From Bryobacterales bacterium (lineage in GTDB: Bacteria > Acidobacteriota > Terriglobia > Bryobacterales > Bryobacteraceae): DNA of 64,000 nucleotides. Positions within the stretch are counted from its first letter, which is position 1. Each line of letters opens with the position of its first letter. Positions 28,101 through 35,148 of the stretch are shown in pieces. A model generated the notes under the pieces. The model searched no databases. It had not been told where the DNA came from and was given only the letters and a program-made list of their open reading frames with translations. The stretch spans positions 1-64,000 of the forward strand of contig JADKID010000011.1 of the NCBI GenBank assembly GCA_016721425.1. Direction: 5' to 3'. Made by a program: the position numbers and the translations under genes.

Positions 28101-28450
28101 ACACGATGTGGATCGACGTGGCGCGGATGCTGGCGGCCTTTGGTCTCACGCGCGAGGATCTGGGCAACGCGGAGAAAACTACGGCGGCCATCCGGCACAT
28201 GGCTGGGCGGATGCCGACGTACGTGACGCTCAAGGACGTGAAGAAGCGGTGGGGCAAGGGGCAGGAGGATATCTTCCCCGTGATGCAGTTTGAGAAACTG
28301 TGGGGCGATATGACGGCGCTGCCGGATCTGGCGTGCGCGTATGCCGTTGTGCCGCGGATGCGCGGGCAGCAGTTGAAGGACGTGGCGCAGTTCGATGGGT
28401 GGCTGCGGGACGGCTCGGCCGCCTACGTGGATGCTTTGTGTGATTGGTAG
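25124..28450 (+). CDS. GHMP sugar kinase fused to a UDPGP-type nucleotidyltransferase
   Basis: An 1108-residue protein. Residues 1-175 are helical and not recognised. Residues about 180-600 look like a fucokinase-type GHMP kinase: SEATPVRMDLSHSGWSDI and ARVLNISIDLAV (compare the GGWSDTPP region of L-fucokinase), the phosphate loop NDIPKGSRLAVSTNLLASL near 310, GEWLGGSGGGWQDSGG near 363 and LGGMAGGGMGF near 527. Residues about 735-1100 resemble the eukaryotic-type UDP-glucose pyrophosphorylase family: VSLAGGVGSRWTRGAGVVKA with FGGRHRNFVEVHLAK, HPVGHWYEIPNLLRNG near 889 and LLHNIDTLGASL near 923. The protein could phosphorylate a sugar at C1 and then activate it. Domain order is opposite to that of Bacteroides FKP. 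The substrate and NTP are unknown. Confidence 0.78.
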   Translation: MSRLREIITSTDAELRNQPLERFCASAGTQALLAECEALEALRRASGSLYERVRALFFLSAIHRFHLPGKPGVAAEGRVPFAGYHHLLQRRFEEAIRSFHEAQQSQGPSDAVSSALAAAYKGLAFQTLADQVRRSVRSVRGNQWMFRTGHPADDPLRLRPELLRRDPESGLYPLLSEATPVRMDLSHSGWSDIFFLGMDYPEGARVLNISIDLAVRGLAQSEPRPPVEACLRVIDEPVLRLTSVDLGATADITTLAEVFDFARDYLGLLKAAIIAAGLVPAGLEGSGQSLAELLLVITGLPGHGLEITSKVNDIPKGSRLAVSTNLLASLISVCMRATGQIRWLTGGLEESDRRQVAARAILGEWLGGSGGGWQDSGGVWPGIKLIEGVAAQEGDVEHGISRGCLLPRHRVFPLDEVTAETRRKLQESLVLVHGGMAQDVGPILEMVTEKYLLRCEAEWQGRQQAIALLDEIIACLRTGDIRGIGERTQRNFDGPIQTIIPWAANHYTRRLIERAREEFGEQFWGFWMLGGMAGGGMGFLFAPEVKAAAQERMAVIMREVKRTMDRAVPFAMEPVVYDFEINERGTWATLATGAAALLPASYYTLRLPEMLRRDTRTLTPAQRGELETFGAACRQDPALAGMVQTVFDRMLPTDEAKAGGGARSLEALLREFGFDRVQHEKIRADLRSGRIGLAQNRLAVSSTIEDVSREEVTDTRGGLAPRLRELGEDALRAGAVAVVSLAGGVGSRWTRGAGVVKALNPFAQFGGRHRNFVEVHLAKSRRSGKISGRAVPHVLTTSYMTNSPMVDYLAASGNYGYDGPLYVSPGRIVGLRLVPMARDLRFAWEEMPQQVLDVQKQKMRESLHAALIQWAVSAGEGSDYTDNLPEQCLHPVGHWYEIPNLLRNGTLARVLDENPGVRHLLLHNIDTLGASLAPELLGLHIDSGAAITTEVIAREVEDRGGGLARINGNVRLIEGMALPDERIEFALSYYNSNTMWIDVARMLAAFGLTREDLGNAEKTTAAIRHMAGRMPTYVTLKDVKKRWGKGQEDIFPVMQFEKLWGDMTALPDLACAYAVVPRMRGQQLKDVAQFDGWLRDGSAAYVDALCDW

Positions 28451-29058
28451 CCCGGCTTGCGCAGCCACACATAGCAGTGGTTGCCGAGGCGCGCGCCGCG
28501 GCCGGTGTTGATGAGCCAGGTATCGAGATAGCGCAGCGGCCAGAGCAGCAGGCTCAGAGTGCCGTGAGCCACCACGCGCCACCAGCGCCAGGGCAGCAGC
28601 ATCTTGGCGAACTCGATGGTGAAGAGAATCCAGGTGGCCGCCGGGCCGGTACGCCAGCCGGACTTCACCACGGCGAGTCCGCCGGCCATCACGGCCAGCC
28701 CGTCGGGGGTGAAGCGCCGGAAGTCCTTGGGGTATTCGTGAAAGGGATGGCAGAAGGGCGTGACGATGTGGGCGAAGCCGCCGGGGGCGAGCACGCGCTC
28801 GATCTCGCGCATGACGCGCTCGGGGTGGGCGACGTGCTCCAGCACGGCATCACATTCCACGCGTTGGAAGACGTCGTCGTCAAAGGGCAACTCGTGGGCA
28901 TCGGCCTGAATGTCCACGCCCGGCATGGCGAAGAGATCCAGGTTGACGTAGCCGGGGACGTGGCGGCGCGCGCCGCCGATGTAGAGGTTCCAGCGCCCGA
29001 GAGGCGCATCGATGTTGAGTTCGTCAGGGTGATGGAGATAGGGATCCGGCAGCCTCAA
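28423..29058 (-). CDS. class I SAM-dependent methyltransferase
   Basis: A 211-residue protein of the Methyltransf_11 type. The SAM-binding first motif is modified (WNLYIGGARRHVPGYVNLDL). DIQADAHELPFDDDVFQRVE is motif II, and CDAVLEHVAHPERVMREIERVLAPGGFAHIVTPF is the typical post-motif region. Hydrophobic segments near residues 143-175 suggest membrane association. It is the last gene of a minus operon with the aldolase and bshC: its ATG overlaps the aldolase stop. Its 3' end overlaps the kinase fusion gene by 28 bases, tail to tail. The target is unknown. Confidence 0.85.
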   Translation of the reverse strand: MRLPDPYLHHPDELNIDAPLGRWNLYIGGARRHVPGYVNLDLFAMPGVDIQADAHELPFDDDVFQRVECDAVLEHVAHPERVMREIERVLAPGGFAHIVTPFCHPFHEYPKDFRRFTPDGLAVMAGGLAVVKSGWRTGPAATWILFTIEFAKMLLPWRWWRVVAHGTLSLLLWPLRYLDTWLINTGRGARLGNHCYVWLRKPGYQSHKAST

Positions 29059-29819
29059 CGAAGCTGCCCCGTGATCTCTTTGGCGCGCTCGTACAACATG
29101 CCGGTCTCGCTGCCGCAGCCGACAAACAGCATGCCCATCTCTTTCCAGCGCTGGGCCAGCGGCACGTTGCGGGCCTGCGCGCCGGGGACGACGCCGTGGG
29201 CGAGGCAGCTCTCGACGATCTTCTCGACGGTGGCCAGCATCTTGGGATGCTCAAACTCGCCGGGCACGCCGAGGCTGATGGAGAGATCCACGGGCCCGAT
29301 CATGACGGTGTCCACACCGGCGACGGAGAGCAACTCCTCGCGGGCTTCGAAGGCTTTGACGGTTTCGATCTGGAGCACCACCATGGTCTCGCGGTTCATG
29401 TGCTCCATGATCTGAGGGATGCTGGCCGGCTCGAAATCGACGTGCAGCGGAGTGAGGCCCATGCCGCGGATGCCGACGGGCGGATACTTGGTCCAACTGA
29501 CGGCCTTCTCCAGCAGTTCCGGGTCTTCCACGCGGGGGAAGATCACGCCCTCTGCGCCGCAATCGAGGGCGCGGGCGATGAGCGCGTATTGAAGATCCGC
29601 CACGCGGACGATGGGGCTGAGCCCGACCTTGACGGCGATGCGGCAGAGATCCTGCAGCGTCTCCTGATCAAAGCCGCCGTGCTCGGTATCGAGAAACGCC
29701 CAATCGAAGCCGGCGGAGGCGAGGATGCGAACGACGTCCTGCGAGCGCAACTGCGCGAAACCCGTACCCAACTGCACGCGGCCCTCGCGCAGGGCCTTTT
29801 TCACTTGGTTGATTTTCAT
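29055..29819 (-). CDS. HpcH/HpaI-family aldolase
   Basis: A 254-residue class II aldolase of the HpcH/HpaI/citrate-lyase family, starting at ATG 29819, which overlaps the bshC stop. Motifs: GFDWAFLDTEHGGFD near residue 40, PIVRVADLQYALIARALDCGAEGVIFPRVEDPE with the metal-binding glutamate, and DTVMIGPVDLSISLGVPGEFEHP. These enzymes reversibly cleave 2-keto-3-deoxy sugars or 4-hydroxy-2-oxo acids to pyruvate or oxaloacetate plus an aldehyde, using a divalent metal. The exact substrate cannot be told. It lies between bshC and the methyltransferase gene with 4-base overlaps on both sides. Confidence 0.9.
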   Translation of the reverse strand: MKINQVKKALREGRVQLGTGFAQLRSQDVVRILASAGFDWAFLDTEHGGFDQETLQDLCRIAVKVGLSPIVRVADLQYALIARALDCGAEGVIFPRVEDPELLEKAVSWTKYPPVGIRGMGLTPLHVDFEPASIPQIMEHMNRETMVVLQIETVKAFEAREELLSVAGVDTVMIGPVDLSISLGVPGEFEHPKMLATVEKIVESCLAHGVVPGAQARNVPLAQRWKEMGMLFVGCGSETGMLYERAKEITGQLR

Positions 29820-31369
29820 ATCGTCATCAAGAGGTGGTCCGGACAACCACGCTGCACATTCTCGTACAGCGTATCAATGAGATCGAAGCCGTGCTTGGCG
29901 AGGAACGGGAGGATGGAGAAGAGCCGCTCCTGGAGGTGTTTTTCGGGAAACACCAGATTGCTGAGGTGGGCCGCGCCATCGTTGACGCGCGTATCGCGCC
30001 GTAGCGCTTCACGCCCGGCTTTGCGGCGGTTTTTCTCGATCTGATAGAGAATCTTGGCGCGGCTCTTGTTGAGCGCCTCGCCGAGCGTGGGATCGAACTG
30101 GCGCAGCTCGCCCTGCAGGCGATCGAGGGAATTGCGCACCTCGCCGAGGACGTCCTGGAACGTGATCTCGAGCGAATCCGGAATCAGCCGGGCGGAGATG
30201 CGCTCGCGCAGCAACTGATCACCGTGGAAACAATCCGTCAGCGTCACGTTGTAGTGATCCATGAGCGAGTGGGCGCGCTCATCGAGCAGGGTGAAGCCGC
30301 TGCGCGGCACGGCCACGGGCATGCGGCCGAGAAGAGCGCGGTAGAGCACCTGGGATTGGGCGAGGTAGGCGAGCTCCGCCGGTCCGCCGATGTAGGCGGC
30401 AGTGGGCAGGAGATAATCCTGCATCACGGGGCGCAGGAGCGCGTTGGGCGAGAGGTGCGCCGGATTGTCCGGGCCGGGTTCGTCGCGGGCGATGCGGGTG
30501 CGCAGGCCGTTTTCGAGTTTGAAAAAGAGCGCGGCCTGATCGTCCACCAGCACCTGCGCGTGGTAGCCGGCCTTCTCCAGTTCCTTGCCGCGCGCGCGGA
30601 GCTCGCCGGCCAGCTCCTCGCGGCGTTCAAAGGCGGCGTGCAGCATGGGCGCGGCCAGCTCGCGGATGGCGGGCTCCAGCGGATCGAAAAAGATCAGGCC
30701 GTAGCCGGCCATCAGCCGCGAGAGCAGGGTCTGGAAGGCTTGGCCGTAGGTGCGTCCGGGGCGGTAACACTCCTCCACCAGCTCCATCACCTCGTCGGAA
30801 TAGAGGTGGCCCTGGAGGCTCGAGCGCAAGCCATCGAGCGGCGAATCGACGATCTCGATGCTGCCCACCGGCTGGCCAGCGCGGCCCTTGCCCTGGCCGT
30901 TCAGGCGTACGGCGTGCTGGCCGGAGTTGAACACCCAGGCGTGGTTGATCTCGTCGAAATCGTGATCTTCGGTGGCCAGCCAGAAGACGGGCACGGCGCG
31001 CACGCCGCTGTCGCTCAACTGGCGGGCGAGCTTGGCGGCTGTGAGCGCCTTGTAGATCGTATAGGCCGGACCGGAGAAGAGGCCCACCTGCTGGCCGGTG
31101 ACGATGGCCACGGTGTCCGGCAGCTCCAGTTGCGCCAGCGCGGCGGTCTCACCGTTGGTTTTGCGCAGCGCTGCCGCCAGAAGTTGGCGCCGCTCGTCAG
31201 GCAGATGGCGCAAGGCCGCAAAGGCCGCCTGGCGCATGGATTCCGGGTCGTGCGGGTCGTGCTGGTAGAAGCGCGCGACGCGATCGAAGCGGTAGAGATA
31301 ATCGGCGAAGAGCGCGCTCGTGCCCGGCAACTCAGTGTGTGGAATACAGATGCTTCTCATGCGGCTCAC
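29816..31369 (-). CDS. bshC: bacillithiol biosynthesis cysteine-adding enzyme BshC
   Basis: A 517-residue BshC. Diagnostic stretches are IVTGQQVGLFSGPAYTIYKALTAAKLARQL near residue 90, VPVFWLATEDHDFDEINHAW with the conserved Glu-Asp-His-Asp, LLPTAAYIGGPAELAYLAQ, MPVAVPRSGFTLLD, and the coiled-coil C-terminus (NSLDRLQGELRQFDPTLGEA). BshC links cysteine to glucosaminyl-malate in the last step of bacillithiol synthesis. bshA and bshB are not in this window, so the rest of the pathway must be elsewhere. It is the first gene of the minus operon containing the aldolase and methyltransferase. Confidence 0.96.
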   Translation of the reverse strand: MSRMRSICIPHTELPGTSALFADYLYRFDRVARFYQHDPHDPESMRQAAFAALRHLPDERRQLLAAALRKTNGETAALAQLELPDTVAIVTGQQVGLFSGPAYTIYKALTAAKLARQLSDSGVRAVPVFWLATEDHDFDEINHAWVFNSGQHAVRLNGQGKGRAGQPVGSIEIVDSPLDGLRSSLQGHLYSDEVMELVEECYRPGRTYGQAFQTLLSRLMAGYGLIFFDPLEPAIRELAAPMLHAAFERREELAGELRARGKELEKAGYHAQVLVDDQAALFFKLENGLRTRIARDEPGPDNPAHLSPNALLRPVMQDYLLPTAAYIGGPAELAYLAQSQVLYRALLGRMPVAVPRSGFTLLDERAHSLMDHYNVTLTDCFHGDQLLRERISARLIPDSLEITFQDVLGEVRNSLDRLQGELRQFDPTLGEALNKSRAKILYQIEKNRRKAGREALRRDTRVNDGAAHLSNLVFPEKHLQERLFSILPFLAKHGFDLIDTLYENVQRGCPDHLLMTI

Positions 31370-31417
31370 CCATCAGGCTAACAGACCTCCCGGCCCCGGC
31401 GACCGTTACACTAGTAG

Positions 31418-31747
31418 ATGATGCTCACCGACCAGGAATTCCAGCAAAGATCAGACGAATCGTTGGAAGCGCTTTATTCCCGGCTCGCCGACGCCAGCGA
31501 GGACTACGATTTCGACGTGGAGATGAATAACGGCGCGCTCACGGTGGAGTTTGAAGAGCCGCGGGAGCGCTTTGTGGTGAGCCCGAATTCGCCCGTCAAA
31601 CAGATCTGGGTTTCGGCGCACGTGCAGAGCTTCAAGTTCGATTGGAAGCCGGAGGCCGGCGCGTTTGTGCTGGCGGATTCCGGCAAGACGCTGGAGCAGC
31701 TGATGGTGGAGGCGATCCAAAAACGTCTCCCCGACTTCGCAATCTAG
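31418..31747 (+). CDS. cyaY: iron donor protein CyaY (frataxin)
   Basis: A 109-residue frataxin-like protein; two ATGs in tandem at 31418 and 31421 can start it. The acidic first helix QEFQQRSDESLEALYSRLADASEDYDFDVE is the iron-binding ridge. The sheet follows: GALTVEFEEPRERFVVSPNSPVKQIWVSAH, with the conserved Trp, then FKFDWKPEAGAFVLADSGK. CyaY regulates iron supply for Fe-S cluster assembly by IscS/IscU. A TACACT box ends only 5 bases before the first ATG. It shares one base with the start of the radical SAM gene behind it, which needs an Fe-S cluster. Confidence 0.9.
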   Translation: MMLTDQEFQQRSDESLEALYSRLADASEDYDFDVEMNNGALTVEFEEPRERFVVSPNSPVKQIWVSAHVQSFKFDWKPEAGAFVLADSGKTLEQLMVEAIQKRLPDFAI

Positions 31748-32829
31748 TGCCAGGCGCGTACATTTCGTGGCCGTTTTGCGCGCAGAAATGCACCTACTGC
31801 AACTTCGCCTCCGGCGTGTTTCCGCGCGAGCTGGAGCAGCGGTATCTGGAGCGGTTGCTGACGGAGCTGCGCGGCACCGAGTGGCCGTGGACTCCGGAGA
31901 CCGTCTATCTGGGCGGGGGCACGCCGGCGTCGATGGAGCCGGAGCAACTGGCGGCGGTGCTGGCGCAGATCCCCGGCCGGCCCTGGCGGGAAGCCACGCT
32001 GGAAGCTGCGCCGGGCGCGATTACGCGCGAGCAGGCGCGGGCGTGGCGCGCGGCGGGGGGCAATCGCGTGAGCCTGGGTGTGCAGTCTTTCGTGGATGCG
32101 GAACTGCGGCGCACGGGGCGGAAGCACAACGCAGCCGCAGTGGCCGCCGACGTGGCGTTGCTGCGCGGCGAGGGGATCACGGAGATCAACATCGATCTCA
32201 TTGCAGGCCTGCCCACGCAGACACGGGAGACGTGGAACGAATCTCTGCGCTGGATTGAGGAGCTCGCTCCGCCGCACATCTCCGTGTACATGCTGGAAGT
32301 GGACGAGGATTCGCGGCTGGGTCAGGAACTGATGCTGGGCGGCGTGCGCTATGGCGCGATGGATGTGCCGGGCGAGGACCTGATCACCGATTGCTACGAG
32401 CTGGCTGTGGAGCGTCTGGGGCGCGCGGGCCTGCGGCGTTACGAGATCTCGAACTTCGCCGTTGCGGGGAGCGAGTCTCTGCACAATCTGAAGTATTGGA
32501 AGCTGGCACCGTATCTCGGATTTGGCGCCGATGCGCACTCGTTCGACGGACGGATGCGCTGGCAGAACGTGGAGACTCCGCAGCAATACTGCGACGCGGA
32601 GGACGCGCGCGCGGAGTGCGTGGAGGCCAATCTCACGGAGGAGCGATTCTTCGTCGGGCTGCGATTGATGGATGGCATCCGGCCCTCGGCGGAGGAGCGC
32701 GCGCCGCATGAGGCGGCCATCGCGGAGCTGATTGGCGATGGGTTACTGGAGGATCTTGGCGGGGCACTGCGCCTGACGGCGCGCGGCGTGCTGCTTTCCA
32801 ATGAGGTGTTCGAACGGTTTCTGCTTTGA
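31747..32829 (+). CDS. hemW: radical SAM enzyme HemW (coproporphyrinogen III oxidase-like)
   Basis: A 360-residue protein starting at GTG 31747, which overlaps the last base of the cyaY stop. The start is set by the family N-terminus VPGAYISWPFCAQKCTYCNF, containing the CxxxCxYC cluster motif. VYLGGGTPASMEP, RVSLGVQSFVDAELRRTGRKH, INIDLIAGLPTQTRETW and RYEISNFAVAG are standard HemW features, as is HNLKYWKLAPYLGFGADAHSF. HemW is a haem chaperone related to HemN rather than a true oxidase. The extra Cys (C in CNF versus CxxxCxYCxC) is missing: the motif reads CTYCNF, so the fourth cysteine of classical HemN is absent, as expected for HemW-like proteins. Confidence 0.93.
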   Translation: MPGAYISWPFCAQKCTYCNFASGVFPRELEQRYLERLLTELRGTEWPWTPETVYLGGGTPASMEPEQLAAVLAQIPGRPWREATLEAAPGAITREQARAWRAAGGNRVSLGVQSFVDAELRRTGRKHNAAAVAADVALLRGEGITEINIDLIAGLPTQTRETWNESLRWIEELAPPHISVYMLEVDEDSRLGQELMLGGVRYGAMDVPGEDLITDCYELAVERLGRAGLRRYEISNFAVAGSESLHNLKYWKLAPYLGFGADAHSFDGRMRWQNVETPQQYCDAEDARAECVEANLTEERFFVGLRLMDGIRPSAEERAPHEAAIAELIGDGLLEDLGGALRLTARGVLLSNEVFERFLL

Positions 32830-32871
32830 ACTGTCATCGGCCTGAAACAGCTGGCGGGCTACGCTGCCAGT

Positions 32872-33672
32872 ATGGGCAAAGGCTATTTGATCGACATGGA
32901 CGGAGTCATCTATCGGGGCTCCGAGCCAATTCCCGGCGCTGCTGAATTCATCGGCTGGCTGCAATCCACGCGCGTTCCCTATCTGTTCCTCACCAACAAC
33001 TCGTGCTACACGGCGCTGGATGTGGTGGTGAAGCTGCGTAAGTTCGACATCGAGACCACAACCGATCACGTCTACACTTCCGCGATGGCGACGGCGGAAT
33101 TTGTGCACAAGCAGAAGCCGGCCGCCACGGCGTTTGTCATTGGCGAAGGCGGTCTGCTGAAGGCGCTGAACGATGCCGGCATCGCCGTCTCGCGCGAGCG
33201 CGCCGATTACGTCATTGTCGGCGAGGGCCGGGTGCTGAACTTCGAGCTCGTGGAGCAGGCCCACCGGCTGATCGCTTCGGGCTCGCGCCTGATCTCGACG
33301 AACGCCGATACGTGGTGCCCCACGGACAACGGGCCGCGGCCCGGGTGCGGCGCCATCGTGGCGCTGCTGGAATCCGCCACGGGCCGCACCGCCTATCACG
33401 TGGGCAAGCCCAATCCGTTCATGATGCGCGCGGCGCGCAAGCGCATTGGCCTCGCCACGGATGAGGTGACGATGATCGGCGACACGATGGAGACCGACAT
33501 CCGCGGCGCCACGGATCTGGGCTTTGAGAGCATCCTGGTTCTCACCGGCTCCAGCCAGCCGGAGACGCTGGATCAGTTTCCCTACGCGCCCACGCGCGTG
33601 GTCACCTCCATCGCGGAGCTGGTGCCGGGCCGCCACCGGGCGGCGCGCATTAGCGAAATGCACTTTGGTTGA
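32872..33672 (+). CDS. HAD-IIA family sugar phosphatase (NagD-like)
   Basis: A 266-residue protein of HAD subfamily IIA. Motif I is YLIDMDGVIYRGSEPIPGA with the nucleophile Asp-x-Asp, followed by PYLFLTNNSCYT as motif II. The cap domain occupies about residues 85-180. Motif III/IV is KPNPFMMRAARKR and MIGDTMETDIRGATDLGFESILVLTG. Family members dephosphorylate nucleotide or sugar phosphates, e.g. 4-nitrophenyl phosphate or UMP. A TACGCT box ends 6 bases before the ATG. It stands between hemW and ltaE as a separate small unit. Confidence 0.92.
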   Translation: MGKGYLIDMDGVIYRGSEPIPGAAEFIGWLQSTRVPYLFLTNNSCYTALDVVVKLRKFDIETTTDHVYTSAMATAEFVHKQKPAATAFVIGEGGLLKALNDAGIAVSRERADYVIVGEGRVLNFELVEQAHRLIASGSRLISTNADTWCPTDNGPRPGCGAIVALLESATGRTAYHVGKPNPFMMRAARKRIGLATDEVTMIGDTMETDIRGATDLGFESILVLTGSSQPETLDQFPYAPTRVVTSIAELVPGRHRAARISEMHFG

Positions 33673-33720
33673 TGCCCGTGGTCCTCGTGTTGTCCAATAG
33701 GAGCTTCAGAGGACCAAACC

Positions 33721-34767
33721 GTGCCGCCCATTGATCTCCGCTCCGATACAGTCACCCGCCCCACGCCCGAGATGCGCCAGGCCATGTTTGAGGCGGAGGT
33801 GGGCGATGACGTGTACCGCGAAGATCCCACCATCAACCGGCTGGAGGAGCGAGCCGCCGAGCTGGTGGGCAAGGAGGCCGGCCTCTTCGTGCCCACCGGC
33901 AGCATGGGCAACACCATCGCCATCAAGTGCCTCACCACGCACGGCCAGGAGGTGATCAGCGACGCGCGCGGCCACCTGCTGGACTATGAACTGGCGATGA
34001 CCGCGTGGTTTTCCGGCTGCCTGATCCGGCCCATTCCCACGGTGGACGGCATCCTCTCGTGGGAGATGATCGCGAAGCAGATCCGGCCTTTGGGGCCGAA
34101 TGCGGCGGACACGGGTTGCATCGAGGTGGAGAACACGCACAACCTGGCGGGCGGCACGGTGTATCCGCAGGAGGTGCTGGACGAGATCTGCGACCAGGCG
34201 CACGAGCGCGGCATCGCGGTGCACATGGACGGCGCGCGGCTGTTCAACGCCGCCACCACGACGGGGCAGCCGGTGCATGCCGCGGCCCGGCGGATCTGCG
34301 AGAGAGTGGATACGGTGATGTTCTGCCTCTCCAAGGGGCTGGGCGCCCCGGTAGGCTCGATGCTGGCCGGGCCGAAGGCGGTGATGGAGCGCGCGCGGCG
34401 CTACCGGAAACGTCTGGGCGGCGGGATGCGGCAGGCGGGGATTCTGGCGGCGGCGGGGCTGATCGCGCTGGAGAAGATGCCGCTGCGGCTGCACGAGGAT
34501 CACGCCAATGCGCGACTGTTTGCCGCGGGGTTGATGCAGATTGCGGGCATCCGCGTGGAGCATCCGGAGCCGGCCACCAACATCGTCATCTTCGATATCG
34601 GCGGCACGGGTAAGAGCAGCAAAGAGATCAGCGATGCGTTAAAGGCGCGCGGCGTGCTGATCAATGGATTCAGCCCTACGGCGATGCGCGCGGTGACGCA
34701 CTACGACGTTTCCAGTGACGATTGTCAACAGGCGCTGGCCACGCTCGCGGACGTCGCCGGATGCTAG
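33721..34767 (+). CDS. ltaE: low-specificity L-threonine aldolase
   Basis: A 348-residue PLP enzyme (fold type I) starting at GTG 33721. The N-terminus IDLRSDTVTRPTPEMRQAMFEAEVGDDVYREDPTI is diagnostic of threonine aldolase. The PLP site is formed by FVPTGSMGNTIAI, the aspartate in AVHMDGARLFNAAT, and the lysine in FCLSKGLGAPVGSMLAGP. KRLGGGMRQAGILAAAGLIALE closes the family pattern. It cleaves L-threonine (or allo-threonine) to glycine and acetaldehyde. It is followed, after 36 bases, by the STAS gene, which has its own AGGAGG site. Confidence 0.95.
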   Translation: MPPIDLRSDTVTRPTPEMRQAMFEAEVGDDVYREDPTINRLEERAAELVGKEAGLFVPTGSMGNTIAIKCLTTHGQEVISDARGHLLDYELAMTAWFSGCLIRPIPTVDGILSWEMIAKQIRPLGPNAADTGCIEVENTHNLAGGTVYPQEVLDEICDQAHERGIAVHMDGARLFNAATTTGQPVHAAARRICERVDTVMFCLSKGLGAPVGSMLAGPKAVMERARRYRKRLGGGMRQAGILAAAGLIALEKMPLRLHEDHANARLFAAGLMQIAGIRVEHPEPATNIVIFDIGGTGKSSKEISDALKARGVLINGFSPTAMRAVTHYDVSSDDCQQALATLADVAGC

Positions 34768-34803
34768 GATAAGAGTTCCCTTATCAGGAGGAAATGAAGC
34801 TCT

Positions 34804-35148
34804 ATGTCTGTCAAAATCGCGACCCGTGTAGTGAACGGCGTCACCCTGATGAGCTGCTCCGGCACGATCACGCTGGGGGAAAGCACCAGTCTCTTCCGGA
34901 ATACTCTGCGCGAGTTGCTGCAGAGCGGCGCCCGCAAACTTCTGTTGGATCTCGAGCAGGTGACCTACATTGATTCATCCGGCATCGGCGAGCTGGTGGG
35001 CGCCTACACGTCCGCGGCCAATGTGAACGCCAAGATCAAGCTGGCGAAGCTGCCCGCAAAAATTTACGACCTGTTGCAGATCACCAAGCTCGTCACGGTC
35101 TTCGAGATTTTCGATGATGAGGCAGAGGCGATCCGCAGTTTCGAATAG
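34804..35148 (+). CDS. STAS-domain anti-sigma factor antagonist
   Basis: A 114-residue single STAS domain like SpoIIAA/RsbV. The strand GVTLMSCSGTITLGESTSLF and the helix LRELLQSGARKLLLDLEQV lead to the conserved TYIDSSGIGELVGAY, where the first serine of the DSSG motif is the expected phosphorylation site. The C-terminus INKLVTVFEIFDDEAEAIRSF-like region is complete. It should bind and release a sigma-controlling serine kinase. No such kinase is adjacent, so its partner is elsewhere. A strong AGGAGG site precedes it, and its last 35 bases overlap the receptor gene that follows. Confidence 0.92.
   Translation: MSVKIATRVVNGVTLMSCSGTITLGESTSLFRNTLRELLQSGARKLLLDLEQVTYIDSSGIGELVGAYTSAANVNAKIKLAKLPAKIYDLLQITKLVTVFEIFDDEAEAIRSFE

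Noticed and set aside
26000..28582. 860-codon minus-strand ORF opposite the kinase fusion
   Set aside because: It is antisense to a protein with clear domains; its translation is rich in Arg, His and Gln without recognisable motifs, as expected for the shadow of a GC-rich gene.
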